Shown here piece after piece: positions 42,724-51,348 of a DNA stretch of 64,000 nt (positions within the stretch are counted from its first letter, which is position 1; the number at the start of each line of letters is the position of its first letter). Source of the stretch: Rhodopseudomonas sp. (GTDB lineage Bacteria > Pseudomonadota > Alphaproteobacteria > Rhizobiales > Xanthobacteraceae); the NCBI RefSeq assembly GCF_013377015.1, contig NZ_JACABA010000001.1, forward strand, positions 81,544 to 145,543, given 5' to 3'. The notes beneath the pieces are model-generated. The model did no database searches, had not been told where the DNA came from, and worked only from the letters and a program-made list of their open reading frames with translations. The position numbers and the translations under genes were made by a program.

Positions 42724-43527
42724 ATGACCAAAAGCACCGGCAACATCCGCATTGGCGTCGGCGGCTGGACCTATCAGCCCTGGCGCGGGGTGTTCTATCC
42801 CGAAAAGCTCCCGCAGCGGCAGGAATTAGAATACGCCGCCTCCAGGCTGACCTCAATCGAGATCAATGGCACGTTTTACGGCTCGCAGAAGCCGGAGAGC
42901 TTCCGCAAATGGAAAAACGAGGTGCCGGACGGCTTCGTGTTCGCGCTGAAGGGGCCACGCTTCGCCACCAATCGGCGGGTGCTGGCGGAGGCCGGCGACA
43001 GCATCAAGCGGTTCTACGAGTCCGGCGTGCTCGAACTCGGCGACCGGCTCGGCCCGGTGCTGTGGCAATTTGCCCCGACCAAGAAATTCGACGCCGCCGA
43101 TTTCGGCCATTTCCTCGAACTGCTGCCGCGGACGCTCGACGGCCGCGCGCTGCGCCATGTCGTCGAGGTCCGGCACGACAGCTTCTGTGTGCCGGAGTTC
43201 GTGACACTGCTGCGACGGTTCAAGACCCCGGTGGTGTTCGCCGAACACGCCAGCTATCCGGCGATCGCCGACCTCACCGGCGACTTCGTCTATGCCCGAC
43301 TGCAGAAGGGCAAGGACGGCGTCAAGACCGGATATCCGCCGAAGGCGCTCGACGCCTGGGCGAAGCGGCTTGCGACCTGGGCCGACGGCGGCGAGCCCGG
43401 CGACCTGCCGCGGATCAACGCCACCAAGCCGAAGCAGCAGAAACGCGACGTCTTCGCCTACGTCATCCACGAGGGCAAAATCCGGGCGCCGGCCGCGGCA
43501 ATGGAATTAATCAAGCGCCTGAAATAA
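42724..43527 (+). CDS. DUF72 (YecE-like) protein
   Basis: A 267-residue protein with the DUF72 TIM-barrel pattern: RIGVGGWTYQPWRGVFYP, the LTSIEINGTFYGSQKPESF block, FVFALKGPRF, RHVVEVRHDSF and the C-terminal DVFAYVIHEGKIRAPAAA. The function of the family is not known. GGGGGAA lies about nine bases before the ATG. The DUF488 gene follows after 45 bases on the same strand, and these two families often sit side by side. Confidence 0.9.
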   Translation: MTKSTGNIRIGVGGWTYQPWRGVFYPEKLPQRQELEYAASRLTSIEINGTFYGSQKPESFRKWKNEVPDGFVFALKGPRFATNRRVLAEAGDSIKRFYESGVLELGDRLGPVLWQFAPTKKFDAADFGHFLELLPRTLDGRALRHVVEVRHDSFCVPEFVTLLRRFKTPVVFAEHASYPAIADLTGDFVYARLQKGKDGVKTGYPPKALDAWAKRLATWADGGEPGDLPRINATKPKQQKRDVFAYVIHEGKIRAPAAAMELIKRLK

Positions 43528-43572
43528 TCTTGAAAAAATCTTGGGCCGCATCCCGCGCATCGGAGCACCTGA

Positions 43573-44034
43573 ATGGCCAAAGCCAAGAAACTGTTCACTG
43601 TCGGCTATGAGCAGACCCCGGCCAAGGCGGTCCTCGACGAGTTGCAGCACGCCGGCGTCAAGCTGTTGGTCGATGTCCGCGCCGTCGCCGCCTCGCGCCG
43701 CCCCGGCTTTTCCAAGACCCAGCTCGCCGCCGGCCTCGACGAGCGCGGCATCGGCTATCTGCATCTGCGCGGGCTCGGCACCCCGAAGGACGGCCGTGAC
43801 GCCGCGCGCGGCGGCAAGTTCGATCAGTTGCACCGGATCTATGCGGCGCACCTGAAGACGCCGCAGGCTAAGGAACAACTCGACGAATTGTCGGCCTTGG
43901 TGCGGAAAGCCGGGCCGATCTGCATCCTGTGTTACGAGCGCGATCACCGCCAATGCCACCGGCAATGGATCGCCGAGATCATCGCCGAACGCGACGGCGT
44001 CAAGGTGGACAATCTGTTGCCGTCGCAAGATTGA
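43573..44034 (+). CDS. DUF488 protein
   Basis: A 153-residue protein with the DUF488 signature: LFTVGYEQTPAKAVLDEL at the start, LVDVRAVAASRRPGFSK in the middle, and near the end CYERDHRQCHRQWIAEII with the conserved C-x6-CHR motif. GGAG lies eight bases before the ATG. The function is unknown; the motif suggests a redox or metal site. It is the second gene of a DUF72-DUF488 pair. Confidence 0.9.
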   Translation: MAKAKKLFTVGYEQTPAKAVLDELQHAGVKLLVDVRAVAASRRPGFSKTQLAAGLDERGIGYLHLRGLGTPKDGRDAARGGKFDQLHRIYAAHLKTPQAKEQLDELSALVRKAGPICILCYERDHRQCHRQWIAEIIAERDGVKVDNLLPSQD

Positions 44035-44130
44035 GTGCCGTTGGCCCCGACTGGTGCTCGCCTTGCGCCGGATCAATTCGGCGGCGTCGGCGAGGCTGTT
44101 AGTGTTCGATGCGCAACAAGGGAACCGGTG

Positions 44131-44388
44131 ATGGACAAGCTCGATTTCATGAACGGCCAGATCAGGGCATTACTCAACTTCGCGACCGCCGTGATCAAGT
44201 CGTATCCTTCGCCCGAGATTCTCCAGCATCATTTCGAACAGGTCGCGCGCACCGACCCCACCTCGCCCGAAGGCCTGTCGATCTCCGAGGCCTATGTCGA
44301 CGGGATCGCTGATATCGATCGCCAGCTCGCCGTCGCGCTTGAACAAGTCATCCAGAACGCGCACCGCCGTGAGGCGAACCCGGATTGA
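44131..44388 (+). CDS. Small conserved-looking hypothetical protein
   Basis: An 85-residue protein from the ATG at 44131, with GGAA about seven bases upstream. A longer frame beginning at 44035 would add an unconserved leader. The sequence is hydrophilic and helical (MNGQIRALLNFATAVIKSYP, then ADIDRQLAVALEQVIQNAHR), with no signal peptide, membrane segment or recognised domain. It sits downstream of the DUF72-DUF488 pair, but the 96-base gap leaves operon membership uncertain. Confidence 0.5.
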   Translation: MDKLDFMNGQIRALLNFATAVIKSYPSPEILQHHFEQVARTDPTSPEGLSISEAYVDGIADIDRQLAVALEQVIQNAHRREANPD

Positions 44389-44479
44389 AGTTTCGCCAAT
44401 CCGCTGGACAGACCGCAAGACCGCGGCTTTAATACCAACATTGCTGACGATAGGTATTTTTGCGTAAGGATTTATTGCG

Positions 44480-45235
44480 GTGCGTTGCGTTGGGTTGGCG
44501 CGCGTGGTGTGCGTGGCCACGGCCATTGTGGCCAGTGGTAGCTTTTCGATTGCCCAGACCGCTGCAATCGATCCTCCGCCTGTTGACGATCTCAGCGGCG
44601 GCACCAGGCCGGAACAATTGCTGCTGTTCGGCGGATTCGATCTGTGGCGCAACAGTCTGGCCGGCTATGGCGGGCTGCAATGGGCGGCGAGCGATCTGAA
44701 CAGCGATGGCTTCATCGTCCGGCTGTTGATCGCCGACAGCGCAGAGCGCTACCGCACCCCGACCACCACCTTCACCACCAATATTTTCCGCGCCTCGCTG
44801 CTGCCGGGGTGGCGGTTCAAGCGCGGCGAGTTCGAAATCAAATTGTTCGCAGGATTGGACCTGGAACATCAAAAGCCGATGCCAGATGTCGTCGGCGCCA
44901 GGCCGCGCGGCATGACCCCCGGGCTGCGGGTCGCCGCCGAGACCTGGCTGGAGCCGGTTCCGGAAATCATGCTGGCGACGTCGTTTTATGTCACCACGAT
45001 CGGGTCCGGCTATGGCGCGCGCGGCGCCGCGGGCTGGCGGCTATGCGATCGATTTTGGATCGGCCCGGAACTGTCCGGTTCGGCCGACGAATTCAGCCGG
45101 CAAACCAAGGTCGGGGTACATCTGACCGGGCTGCGGATCGCCGAACTCGAATGGTCGGTCGCGGCCGGCTATCTCAACGACAGCTATCATCGCAGCGGCC
45201 TCTACGCCCGGATCGGCGTGCTGACGCGGCAATAG
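44480..45235 (+). CDS. BcsS-like outer-surface protein (cellulose biosynthesis family)
   Basis: A 251-residue protein starting at a GTG with AAGGA nine bases upstream. A signal peptide ends at SFSIAQ (about residue 26). The mature part has the BcsS pattern: LLLFGGFDLWRNSLAGYGGL, the LPGWRFKRGEFEIKLFAGLD segment, and a final LYARIGVLTRQ, with alternating strands like a small outer-membrane barrel. BcsS is associated with cellulose secretion in Rhizobiales. No bcsA, bcsB or other cellulose gene is in the window, so here it is an orphan. Confidence 0.6.
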   Translation: MRCVGLARVVCVATAIVASGSFSIAQTAAIDPPPVDDLSGGTRPEQLLLFGGFDLWRNSLAGYGGLQWAASDLNSDGFIVRLLIADSAERYRTPTTTFTTNIFRASLLPGWRFKRGEFEIKLFAGLDLEHQKPMPDVVGARPRGMTPGLRVAAETWLEPVPEIMLATSFYVTTIGSGYGARGAAGWRLCDRFWIGPELSGSADEFSRQTKVGVHLTGLRIAELEWSVAAGYLNDSYHRSGLYARIGVLTRQ

Positions 45236-45259
45236 AAACCGCCCTTCTGAACCATGCCG

Positions 45260-45401
45260 CTAATCCAGCGTGCGCCTGAACCGCGTCATCGCCACCAGCA
45301 TCAGCGTCGCCAGCGCCAGCGCCAGCGTATCGTAGCGCAGATTCACCAGACTCGAGCCTTTCAGCATGATGGCGCGGACGATCCGGATAATGCGTCAGCG
45401 G
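45260..45401 (-). pseudogene. Frameshifted C-terminal remnant of an ABC-2 type permease
   Basis: On the minus strand, the sequence encodes PLTHY (45401-45387) and, after a one-base shift at 45386, RIVRAIMLKG and on to a final MTRFRRTLD and stop. The pieces match the conserved end of YhhJ/YbhR-type ABC-2 permeases (PLTH-x-x-RIVRAIMLKG ... RFR-x-TLD). There is no start codon, upstream sequence is unrelated, and the frame is broken, so this is the decayed tail of a lost gene. Confidence 0.7.
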
Positions 45402-45462
45402 CGGGCAAGGTCGTTCGCGCCTGAAGATCGTGCGGCGCCGCCTTAGCGACCCCGCCGCCGAA

Positions 45463-45903
45463 TTACCGCGAGTGCGCACCGCTCAGTTCGCTGAGCTGGA
45501 TCGCAGAGCGCGGCAGGCGGAGCGCGAAGGCGCCGTCGCCGAGCAGCGCCTGCACGACCAGCGCCACCACCCAGAATGCCGGGTATTCCCAGCCGCCTTT
45601 GGCGTTGTCGAAGAAGAACCCGGCCGCCCCATGCACGGTGAAGATCGCGCCGAGCAGGATCGGCACAATCGCGATCGCCACGACCCGGGTCCAAACGCCG
45701 AGGATCAGCGCGATGCCGCCAAGGACTTCCGCGGCGATCACCACATAGGCGAGTTCGGGCGGCAGTCCGACGCTGCCGAAAAACTTCGCCGTACCAGCCG
45801 GGGTGAAGGTGAACAATTTGAGGCTGGCGTGGGCGAGGAAAAGGACGCCGAGGCTGAGGCGCAGCAACAGCGCGGCATAGGGGGCGGTTCGGGTATCGAT
45901 CAT
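45463..45903 (-). CDS. DoxX-family membrane protein
   Basis: A 146-residue protein with four membrane spans. The opening ALLLRLSLGVLFLAHASLKLF matches DoxX, and AYVVIAAEVLGGIALILGVW and a C-terminal ALVVQALLGDG follow. AGGAGA lies six bases before the ATG. DoxX-like proteins take part in redox or sulfur chemistry in the membrane, but their role in most bacteria is unclear. It diverges from a LysR gene that probably controls it. Confidence 0.87.
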   Translation of the reverse strand: MIDTRTAPYAALLLRLSLGVLFLAHASLKLFTFTPAGTAKFFGSVGLPPELAYVVIAAEVLGGIALILGVWTRVVAIAIVPILLGAIFTVHGAAGFFFDNAKGGWEYPAFWVVALVVQALLGDGAFALRLPRSAIQLSELSGAHSR

Positions 45904-46005
45904 GGCTGTCTCCTGAAAGTGGTTGCGAAACCTATGATCTATTCCTTCTGATGTGATAATATGGCACCGTGGAAATACAGTTCACACCAAGAGAGTGAAA
46001 TAGCC

Positions 46006-46938
46006 ATGCTGGATCGGCTGATGGGGCTCGAGGTGTTTGCGAAGGTCGCCGCGTCCGGCAGCCTCTCGTCCGCGGCGCGGGCGATGGGGATGTCGCAAAC
46101 CATGGTCACCAAGCACGTCGCCGCGCTCGAGGCGAGGTTGGGCGTCAAGCTGTTTCACCGCACCACAAGGCGGCTGTCGATCACCGAGGCCGGTCGCAAT
46201 TACCTCGAATCGTCCGAGCGCATTCTCGCCGAGATCGAAACAGCGGATGCCGCCGTCGCGGCGGATCGGCTCGAAGCCCGAGGTTTGCTGCGGCTGAACG
46301 CGCCGGTCTCGTTCGGCGCGCGGCAGATCGCCCCGCTGCTCCCCGAATTCGCCGCGCGTCATCCGCTTGTCGGCGTCGAGCTGGGCCTCAACGACCGTCT
46401 GGTCGATCTTGCCGACGAAGGCTGGGATTTGGCGATCCGGATCGGCAGTCTGAGCAACTCAAGTCTGATCGCGCGGCGAATAGCGCCGTGCCGCACCATC
46501 GTATGCGCGGCGCCGTCCTATCTCGAAGCACGCGGCGTCCCGCGCAAGGTTGCGGACCTCACGGATCATAATTGCCTGGGATACACGCTGTCGCAGCGGG
46601 CCCGGTTCGATCGCTGGGTGTTCGGCGCGCGGGGAGACGTCAGCGTGCAGGTGTCAGGCAATCTGCGCGCCAACAATGGTGACGCGTTGCGGGCCGCCGC
46701 AGTCGCGGGGCAAGGCCTGATCTATCAACCGACCTTTATCGTGGCCGACGATTTGCGATCTGGCAGCTTGGTCGCTCTCCCCCTGGACCAGCCGACCGCC
46801 GCGCTGGACGGGGTCTATGCGGTCTACCTGCCGGACCGCCACCCGGCCGCCAAGCTGCGCGCATTCATCGATTTCTTCGCGACCCGTTTCCTGCCCGAGC
46901 CGCCATGGGATCGGGGCATCGTCGCGCGCACCACCTAG
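46006..46938 (+). CDS. LysR-family transcriptional regulator
   Basis: A 310-residue regulator from the ATG at 46006. The winged helix-turn-helix is FAKVAASGSLSSAARAMGMSQTMVTKHVAALEARLGVKLFHR, followed by RRLSITEAG, the standard LTTR opening of the CrgA/AaeR type. The effector domain has the usual PVSFGARQIAPLLPEFAARHP. Divergent placement beside doxX suggests control of that gene. It overlaps the end of the DUF2000 gene by 4 bases. Confidence 0.92.
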   Translation: MLDRLMGLEVFAKVAASGSLSSAARAMGMSQTMVTKHVAALEARLGVKLFHRTTRRLSITEAGRNYLESSERILAEIETADAAVAADRLEARGLLRLNAPVSFGARQIAPLLPEFAARHPLVGVELGLNDRLVDLADEGWDLAIRIGSLSNSSLIARRIAPCRTIVCAAPSYLEARGVPRKVADLTDHNCLGYTLSQRARFDRWVFGARGDVSVQVSGNLRANNGDALRAAAVAGQGLIYQPTFIVADDLRSGSLVALPLDQPTAALDGVYAVYLPDRHPAAKLRAFIDFFATRFLPEPPWDRGIVARTT

Positions 46939-47345
46939 CTGTGGAATTTCAGCCCGTCGACGATCTTGTCGATCACCTTGCGCTCGGCGCGGAGCGCCAG
47001 GCCGACCAGGTTGAGATCGGCGCGCAGCACCGCTGCGACCGCGGCGCGGTTGGCTTCGTCGTGGGTGGTCTTGAACATCTCTTCGGTGTAGATCGCCGGC
47101 TTGACGTTGCGCGAAAGCGCCCGCTCCAGGGCGCGGGTCAGCGCCGCGCGGTCGGCGCCATAGATCAGGATCGGCTGCCCAATCAGCGCATGGTATTGCG
47201 TGCCGGAGCCGTCCTGATAGGGCTCGCCGATGCATTCCGGAAACGCAGCGGCGATGCCGCTGGTGAGAAACGCCGCGACGTTGAGCTTCTGCCAGGCTTC
47301 GAGATCGGTGCGGATCACAACCGCGATCTTGGTGTCGAATTGCAT
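46935..47345 (-). CDS. DUF2000 family protein
   Basis: A 136-residue protein: KIAVVIRTDLEAWQKLNVAAFLTSGIAAAFP at the start, then YHALIGQPILIYGADRAALT and a closing LVGLALRAERKVIDKIVDGL. This is the DUF2000 pattern, a PTH2-like fold with no established role. It converges with the LysR gene and overlaps it by 4 bases. Confidence 0.8.
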   Translation of the reverse strand: MQFDTKIAVVIRTDLEAWQKLNVAAFLTSGIAAAFPECIGEPYQDGSGTQYHALIGQPILIYGADRAALTRALERALSRNVKPAIYTEEMFKTTHDEANRAAVAAVLRADLNLVGLALRAERKVIDKIVDGLKFHS

Positions 47346-47376
47346 CTGAACGAATTAGCCCGGATCGAAAGCGATG

Positions 47377-47781
47377 TCAGCCTTTGGCGTCGCAGGCCCA
47401 GGCCCGGATCACGCATTCCTTGCCGCCGAATTCGTAGCACTTCTTGGTCGCCGCGTTGAGCGAACTGGAGATCTTCGGCATCACCGCGTAGCCGTGGGCT
47501 CCGCAGGGATTCTTCAGATCGACCGCGAAGGCGGCACAGGAGCGCTTCATGGTGAGCAGGGTGCAGTCGCCCTTGCATTGCTTACGCGCCGCGTCGATCG
47601 CCGCCTTCGGCGCGGGAAAATCATAGGCCTGGCCATAGGCGCCGCATTGGCCGATGGCGAATGCGCCCGCCGCCAGCGACGGCGTCACAACTCCCGACAG
47701 AGCCATGATCACCGCGATCAGAACCGCCGCGCCACTGCGCAAAGCCAGCCAGAATCTCAAAATCCCCTCCCCCGAGGTCAT
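47377..47781 (-). CDS. DUF4189 family secreted protein
   Basis: A 134-residue protein with a hydrophobic leader (SGAAVLIAVIMALSGVVTPSLA, cleavage after about residue 38). The mature domain has AIGQCGAYGQAYDFPAPKAA and eight cysteines spread through CGAYG, QCKGDC, RSCAAF, NPCGAHGYA and CYEFGGKECVIRAWAC. This matches DUF4189, a periplasmic domain of unknown role. It lies 31 bases upstream of the DUF2000 gene. Confidence 0.78.
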   Translation of the reverse strand: MTSGEGILRFWLALRSGAAVLIAVIMALSGVVTPSLAAGAFAIGQCGAYGQAYDFPAPKAAIDAARKQCKGDCTLLTMKRSCAAFAVDLKNPCGAHGYAVMPKISSSLNAATKKCYEFGGKECVIRAWACDAKG

Positions 47782-47942
47782 CCCGGCGGCAGACTACGCG
47801 GAGGACGTTTCAACTTGGTGAATGGAACCCACACATCCGATCGGCGTACCGCTCAAGACAGAGCGGCCAACGATTCCGGTCAATGATTGGCCGCCGAGAC
47901 GGTGATATTTTGCGCATCGTCCGCCGATTCTGGAGACCGCTC

Positions 47943-49022
47943 ATGGACTGTCGCAAATCAACACTCCTGCTCGCCGCGATCATGATCGTTCCCGGCATAA
48001 CGCCGCTGTCGACCGCGGCGGCGCAGTCATACGACCAACTCAAAGCCTGGTGCTTTGGCGAGGCGACCGACGATCAGACCCTTCAGGGATGCGACGCCGT
48101 CATCAAGCAAAAGCGCGAGACCCCGAAGGGGATTGCCGCCGCGCTCGCCAACCGCGGCGGCGCCTACTACAAAAAGGACGAATTCCGCCGCGCGCTCGCG
48201 GATCTCGACGAGGCGATCAAGCTCGACCCCACCAACGCTGTCGCCTTCAACGCGCGTGCGGACGTCTATTTCAACAGCAATCGATCCGAATTGGCGTTCC
48301 GCGATTACGACCAGGCGATTCGCCTCGATCCCAACGTCGCGGCCTTCTTCAACAACCGGGCGAACGCCTATGACGAAAGCGGCCAGTACGACCGCGCGAT
48401 CGAGGATTATAGCCGAGCAGTCGCACTCAGTCCGACTAGTGTCAATTCGCTGAGAAATCGCGGCGCGACCTTCTACAGGAAGGGCGAATACGATCGCGCC
48501 TTGCAGGATTTCGACGCGGCACTCGCGATGAAGCCCGATGACGCCGACGCCTTCGACAAGCGCGGCGTTACCTATGCTGCCAAGGGCCAGTTTGACCGCG
48601 CGATCGAGGACTACGACCGCGCCATCACCATCAATCCGAACGCCGCCCTAGCGTTCAACAATCGCGGCAGCGCCTTCATCGCCAAGAAGCAATACGATCG
48701 CGCCATCGAAAGTTTCAGCCGGGCGATACAGATCACGCCCCGCTTCGCGATGGCCATCAGGAATCGTGGCGCCGCTTACGCAAACAAGGACGACTATGAT
48801 CGCGCCATCCAGGACTACGACCTGGCGATCCAGATCAACCCGAAATACGCCAGCGCCTACCGAAGCCGTGGCAACGCCTATTGGGCCAAAGGACAGCTCG
48901 ACCGCGCCATTCAGGATTTCGACGAGGCGATCCGGCTCAATCCGAACGACACCGATGCGAAAGCCCGGCGCGACGAGGCGCTGAAGGCGAAGGACGCGGC
49001 GCAGAAGCCGAAGGCGGAATAG
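47943..49022 (+). CDS. Secreted tetratricopeptide-repeat protein
   Basis: A 359-residue protein from the ATG at 47943, with GGAG seven bases upstream. It has a signal peptide (STLLLAAIMIVPGITPLSTA, cleavage near AAAQS) and then about eight TPR units of 34 residues each. Units repeat the pattern YDRAIEDYDRAITINPN-x-ALAFNNRG; the first begins near residue 65 (IAAALANRGGAYYKKDEFRR). The C-terminus is Lys-rich. It is a periplasmic protein-protein interaction scaffold without a visible enzyme domain. It reads into the end of the molybdenum-hydroxylase maturation locus, whose genes run the other way. Confidence 0.85.
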   Translation: MDCRKSTLLLAAIMIVPGITPLSTAAAQSYDQLKAWCFGEATDDQTLQGCDAVIKQKRETPKGIAAALANRGGAYYKKDEFRRALADLDEAIKLDPTNAVAFNARADVYFNSNRSELAFRDYDQAIRLDPNVAAFFNNRANAYDESGQYDRAIEDYSRAVALSPTSVNSLRNRGATFYRKGEYDRALQDFDAALAMKPDDADAFDKRGVTYAAKGQFDRAIEDYDRAITINPNAALAFNNRGSAFIAKKQYDRAIESFSRAIQITPRFAMAIRNRGAAYANKDDYDRAIQDYDLAIQINPKYASAYRSRGNAYWAKGQLDRAIQDFDEAIRLNPNDTDAKARRDEALKAKDAAQKPKAE

Positions 49023-49057
49023 CCGTCACGATCGCCGCGCCGGACTGCGCTGCGGGA

Positions 49058-50662
49058 TCACCCGCGCCGCGCGTCTTCCAGCGCCTGCGGGGTGTCGATG
49101 TCGAGGAAGGCGCCGTGGCCCTCGACCGGCACTTCCGCCACCGCTTCGCCGTGTTTGGCGATCAGATGCCGCGCACCGATGTCGCCGCCGAGCGTCATCA
49201 ACTCGGCGAAGAACCGCCGCGACCACAGCACCGGATTGCCGCGCCGGCCATCGCTGACCGGCACTGCGATCAGCCCGCCGCGATCCGGCGCGAAGGCTTC
49301 GATCAGCCGGTCGATCAGTTCGGCGTCGATCAGCGGCATGTCGCCGAGGCAGACCACCGCGCCGTCGGCCGTCTCCGGCACCGCGGCGATCCCGGTTTTC
49401 ACCGACGAAGCCAGGCCCTGTGCAAAATCCGCATTGTGCACAAAGCTGACCTTCAGCCCGCTCAGCGCCTCTTGAACCTTGTCGGCCTGGTGCCCGGTGA
49501 CGACGATGACGCTGGACGCTTTCGACGCCAGCACCTGCTCGGCGACGATCCGCACCAGCGGTTTGCCGTTCAGTTCAGCCAGCAGCTTGTTCGGCCCGCC
49601 CATCCTGGTCGAGCGGCCCGCCGCAAGGACGATCGCGGCGACCTCGCGGTTGCCGTCGGCGGCGAGCGGCACGCGCGGCTGCGGCCTGGTGACGATTTCC
49701 ATCAGCAGGCCGCCGACGCCCATTCCGGTGAGGTCGGCGCGGCCGACCTTGAGGCCCGCGAGCAACCGCATCAGCACCCAGTCGAAACCGTTCTCCACCG
49801 GCGAGCGCGCGCAACCCGGCGCGCCGAGCACCGGCACGCCGCGCGCACCGCCGATCAGCAGCAGATTGCCGGGATCGACCGGCATGCCGAAATGTTCGAT
49901 TGCTCCGCCGATCTGTTCGATCGCCGCCGGGATCACGTCGCGGCGGTCGGCGATCGCCGAGGCGCCGAACACGATCACCAGTTCGGCGCCGAGCCCGAGC
50001 AACTCGTTGATCGCCGATGCCAGCGCGGCTTGCTGATGCGGGACGCGGCGCTCGGCGACGATCGACGCACCCGCCGGCGCCAGCCGCTCGGCGGTGACGC
50101 GCAACGTCTTCTCGATCACCTTCGGCGCCAGTCCCGGCAGCAGCGTCGAGACCACGCCGACCCGCTTGATCACGAATGGCGCGATCCGCAGTGCGCCGCC
50201 GACGGCCGCCGCAACCGCCGCGTCGCGCAGCTCGCCCGCGACGCCGAACGGAATGACCTTCACTGTGGCGATCATCTCGCCTTCGACCACCGGCTTGAAC
50301 GCCGGCAGCGTCGCAAAGGTGATCGCTTCGTCGACGCCGTTGATGCGGTCGACCACCGCGCGGTCGATCACCAGCACGCCGGCGATTGCGGCGAACAGAT
50401 TGGCGCGGCCGGTGAAGGCGCGCTCGACATGGACACCGGCGCCTGCAACGGCGCGGGCGACATCGGCGGCGGCAACATCCTCGGAGACGTCGCCGGCTTC
50501 CAGCTGCACCACCACGATTTCGGCGACGCCGGCCTTGGTCAGCGCGTCGACCTCCCCGGCGCCGATCGTCGTCCCCTTCTTCAGCAGCAGCGAGCCTTGC
50601 CGCAGCGTATGCACGGTGACGCCGCCGATCGCATCCGCTGGACGGAGCGGACCGAACTTCAT
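49058..50662 (-). CDS. Molybdopterin-binding/nucleotidyltransferase fusion (MoCo cytidylyltransferase-like)
   Basis: A 534-residue two-domain protein. Residues 1 to about 330 resemble MoeA/CinA-type molybdopterin-binding proteins (KFGPLRPADAIGGVTVHTLR, KKGTTIGAGEVDALTKAG, and ELVIVFGASAIADRRDVIPA). From about residue 340 there is a MobA/MocA-type nucleotidyltransferase: AAIVLAAGRSTRMGGPNKLL, VVTGHQADKV and CLGDMPLIDAELIDRL. MocA adds CMP to molybdopterin for xanthine-oxidase-type enzymes. Its ATG overlaps the preceding XdhC stop (ATGA), so it is coupled to the maturation genes. It is the last gene of the locus. Confidence 0.85.
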   Translation of the reverse strand: MKFGPLRPADAIGGVTVHTLRQGSLLLKKGTTIGAGEVDALTKAGVAEIVVVQLEAGDVSEDVAAADVARAVAGAGVHVERAFTGRANLFAAIAGVLVIDRAVVDRINGVDEAITFATLPAFKPVVEGEMIATVKVIPFGVAGELRDAAVAAAVGGALRIAPFVIKRVGVVSTLLPGLAPKVIEKTLRVTAERLAPAGASIVAERRVPHQQAALASAINELLGLGAELVIVFGASAIADRRDVIPAAIEQIGGAIEHFGMPVDPGNLLLIGGARGVPVLGAPGCARSPVENGFDWVLMRLLAGLKVGRADLTGMGVGGLLMEIVTRPQPRVPLAADGNREVAAIVLAAGRSTRMGGPNKLLAELNGKPLVRIVAEQVLASKASSVIVVTGHQADKVQEALSGLKVSFVHNADFAQGLASSVKTGIAAVPETADGAVVCLGDMPLIDAELIDRLIEAFAPDRGGLIAVPVSDGRRGNPVLWSRRFFAELMTLGGDIGARHLIAKHGEAVAEVPVEGHGAFLDIDTPQALEDARRG

Positions 50663-51348
50663 GCCGCTGCCTTCGGCAATCGCAGTGTCGCGGTGATCTC
50701 GGCCATGATCGAGACCGCGATCTCCGATGGCGACACCGCGCCGATCGCCAGCCCGATGGGCGCGTGAATCCGCGCGATGTCGGCGTCCGAGGCACCCTGC
50801 GCCTTCAGCCGTTCGCCGCGCTTGGCGTGGGTCTTCTTCGAGCCCAGCGCGCCGATGTAGAAGCAGTCGCGCGCGAAGGCGTGGAGCAGCGCCGGATCGT
50901 CGATCTTCGGATCATGGGTCAGCGCCACGAAGGCGGTGTAGTGATCGATGTTCAACGGCGGCAGCGCAACGTCGGGCCATTCGGCGATCAGCGGCACGTC
51001 TGGAAAACGCTCCGGACTGGCGAAGGCGGTGCGCGGATCGACCACGGTGACGTCGTAGTCCAGCGACCGCGCCAGCGGCGCCAGGGCCTGGCTAATATGC
51101 ACCGCGCCGACGATCACCAGCTTCGCGGTCGGCGCGTAGACATTGAGGAACAGTTTCTTGCCGTCGACCTCAATGCTGGCGCTCTTGCCCATCCGGAGCT
51201 GCTTGCTCAATTCGGCATGCAGCGGGTCGGCGGCGACCTCGACGGCCTTCACCAGCCGCTGCTCGCCCGACGCGGTATCAGTGACCACGATCGCCGGACG
51301 GCGCGCGGCGCGTTCGGCATTCAGCTCAGTAAGCGTTGAGAGTTTCAC
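50659..51348 (-). CDS. XdhC C-terminal (Rossmann) domain protein
   Basis: A 229-residue protein starting at a GTG that overlaps the preceding stop (GTGA). It has LNVYAPTAKLVIVGAVHISQ (the Rossmann opening of XdhC_C), LDYDVTVVDPRTAFASPERF, and FYIGALGSKKTHAKRGERL. XdhC binds molybdenum cofactor and inserts it into xanthine-dehydrogenase-type enzymes. Only the C-terminal half of a full XdhC is here; the N-terminal half is the adjacent gene 51345-51671. Both being present suggests a split XdhC. Confidence 0.85.
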   Translation of the reverse strand: MKLSTLTELNAERAARRPAIVVTDTASGEQRLVKAVEVAADPLHAELSKQLRMGKSASIEVDGKKLFLNVYAPTAKLVIVGAVHISQALAPLARSLDYDVTVVDPRTAFASPERFPDVPLIAEWPDVALPPLNIDHYTAFVALTHDPKIDDPALLHAFARDCFYIGALGSKKTHAKRGERLKAQGASDADIARIHAPIGLAIGAVSPSEIAVSIMAEITATLRLPKAAA

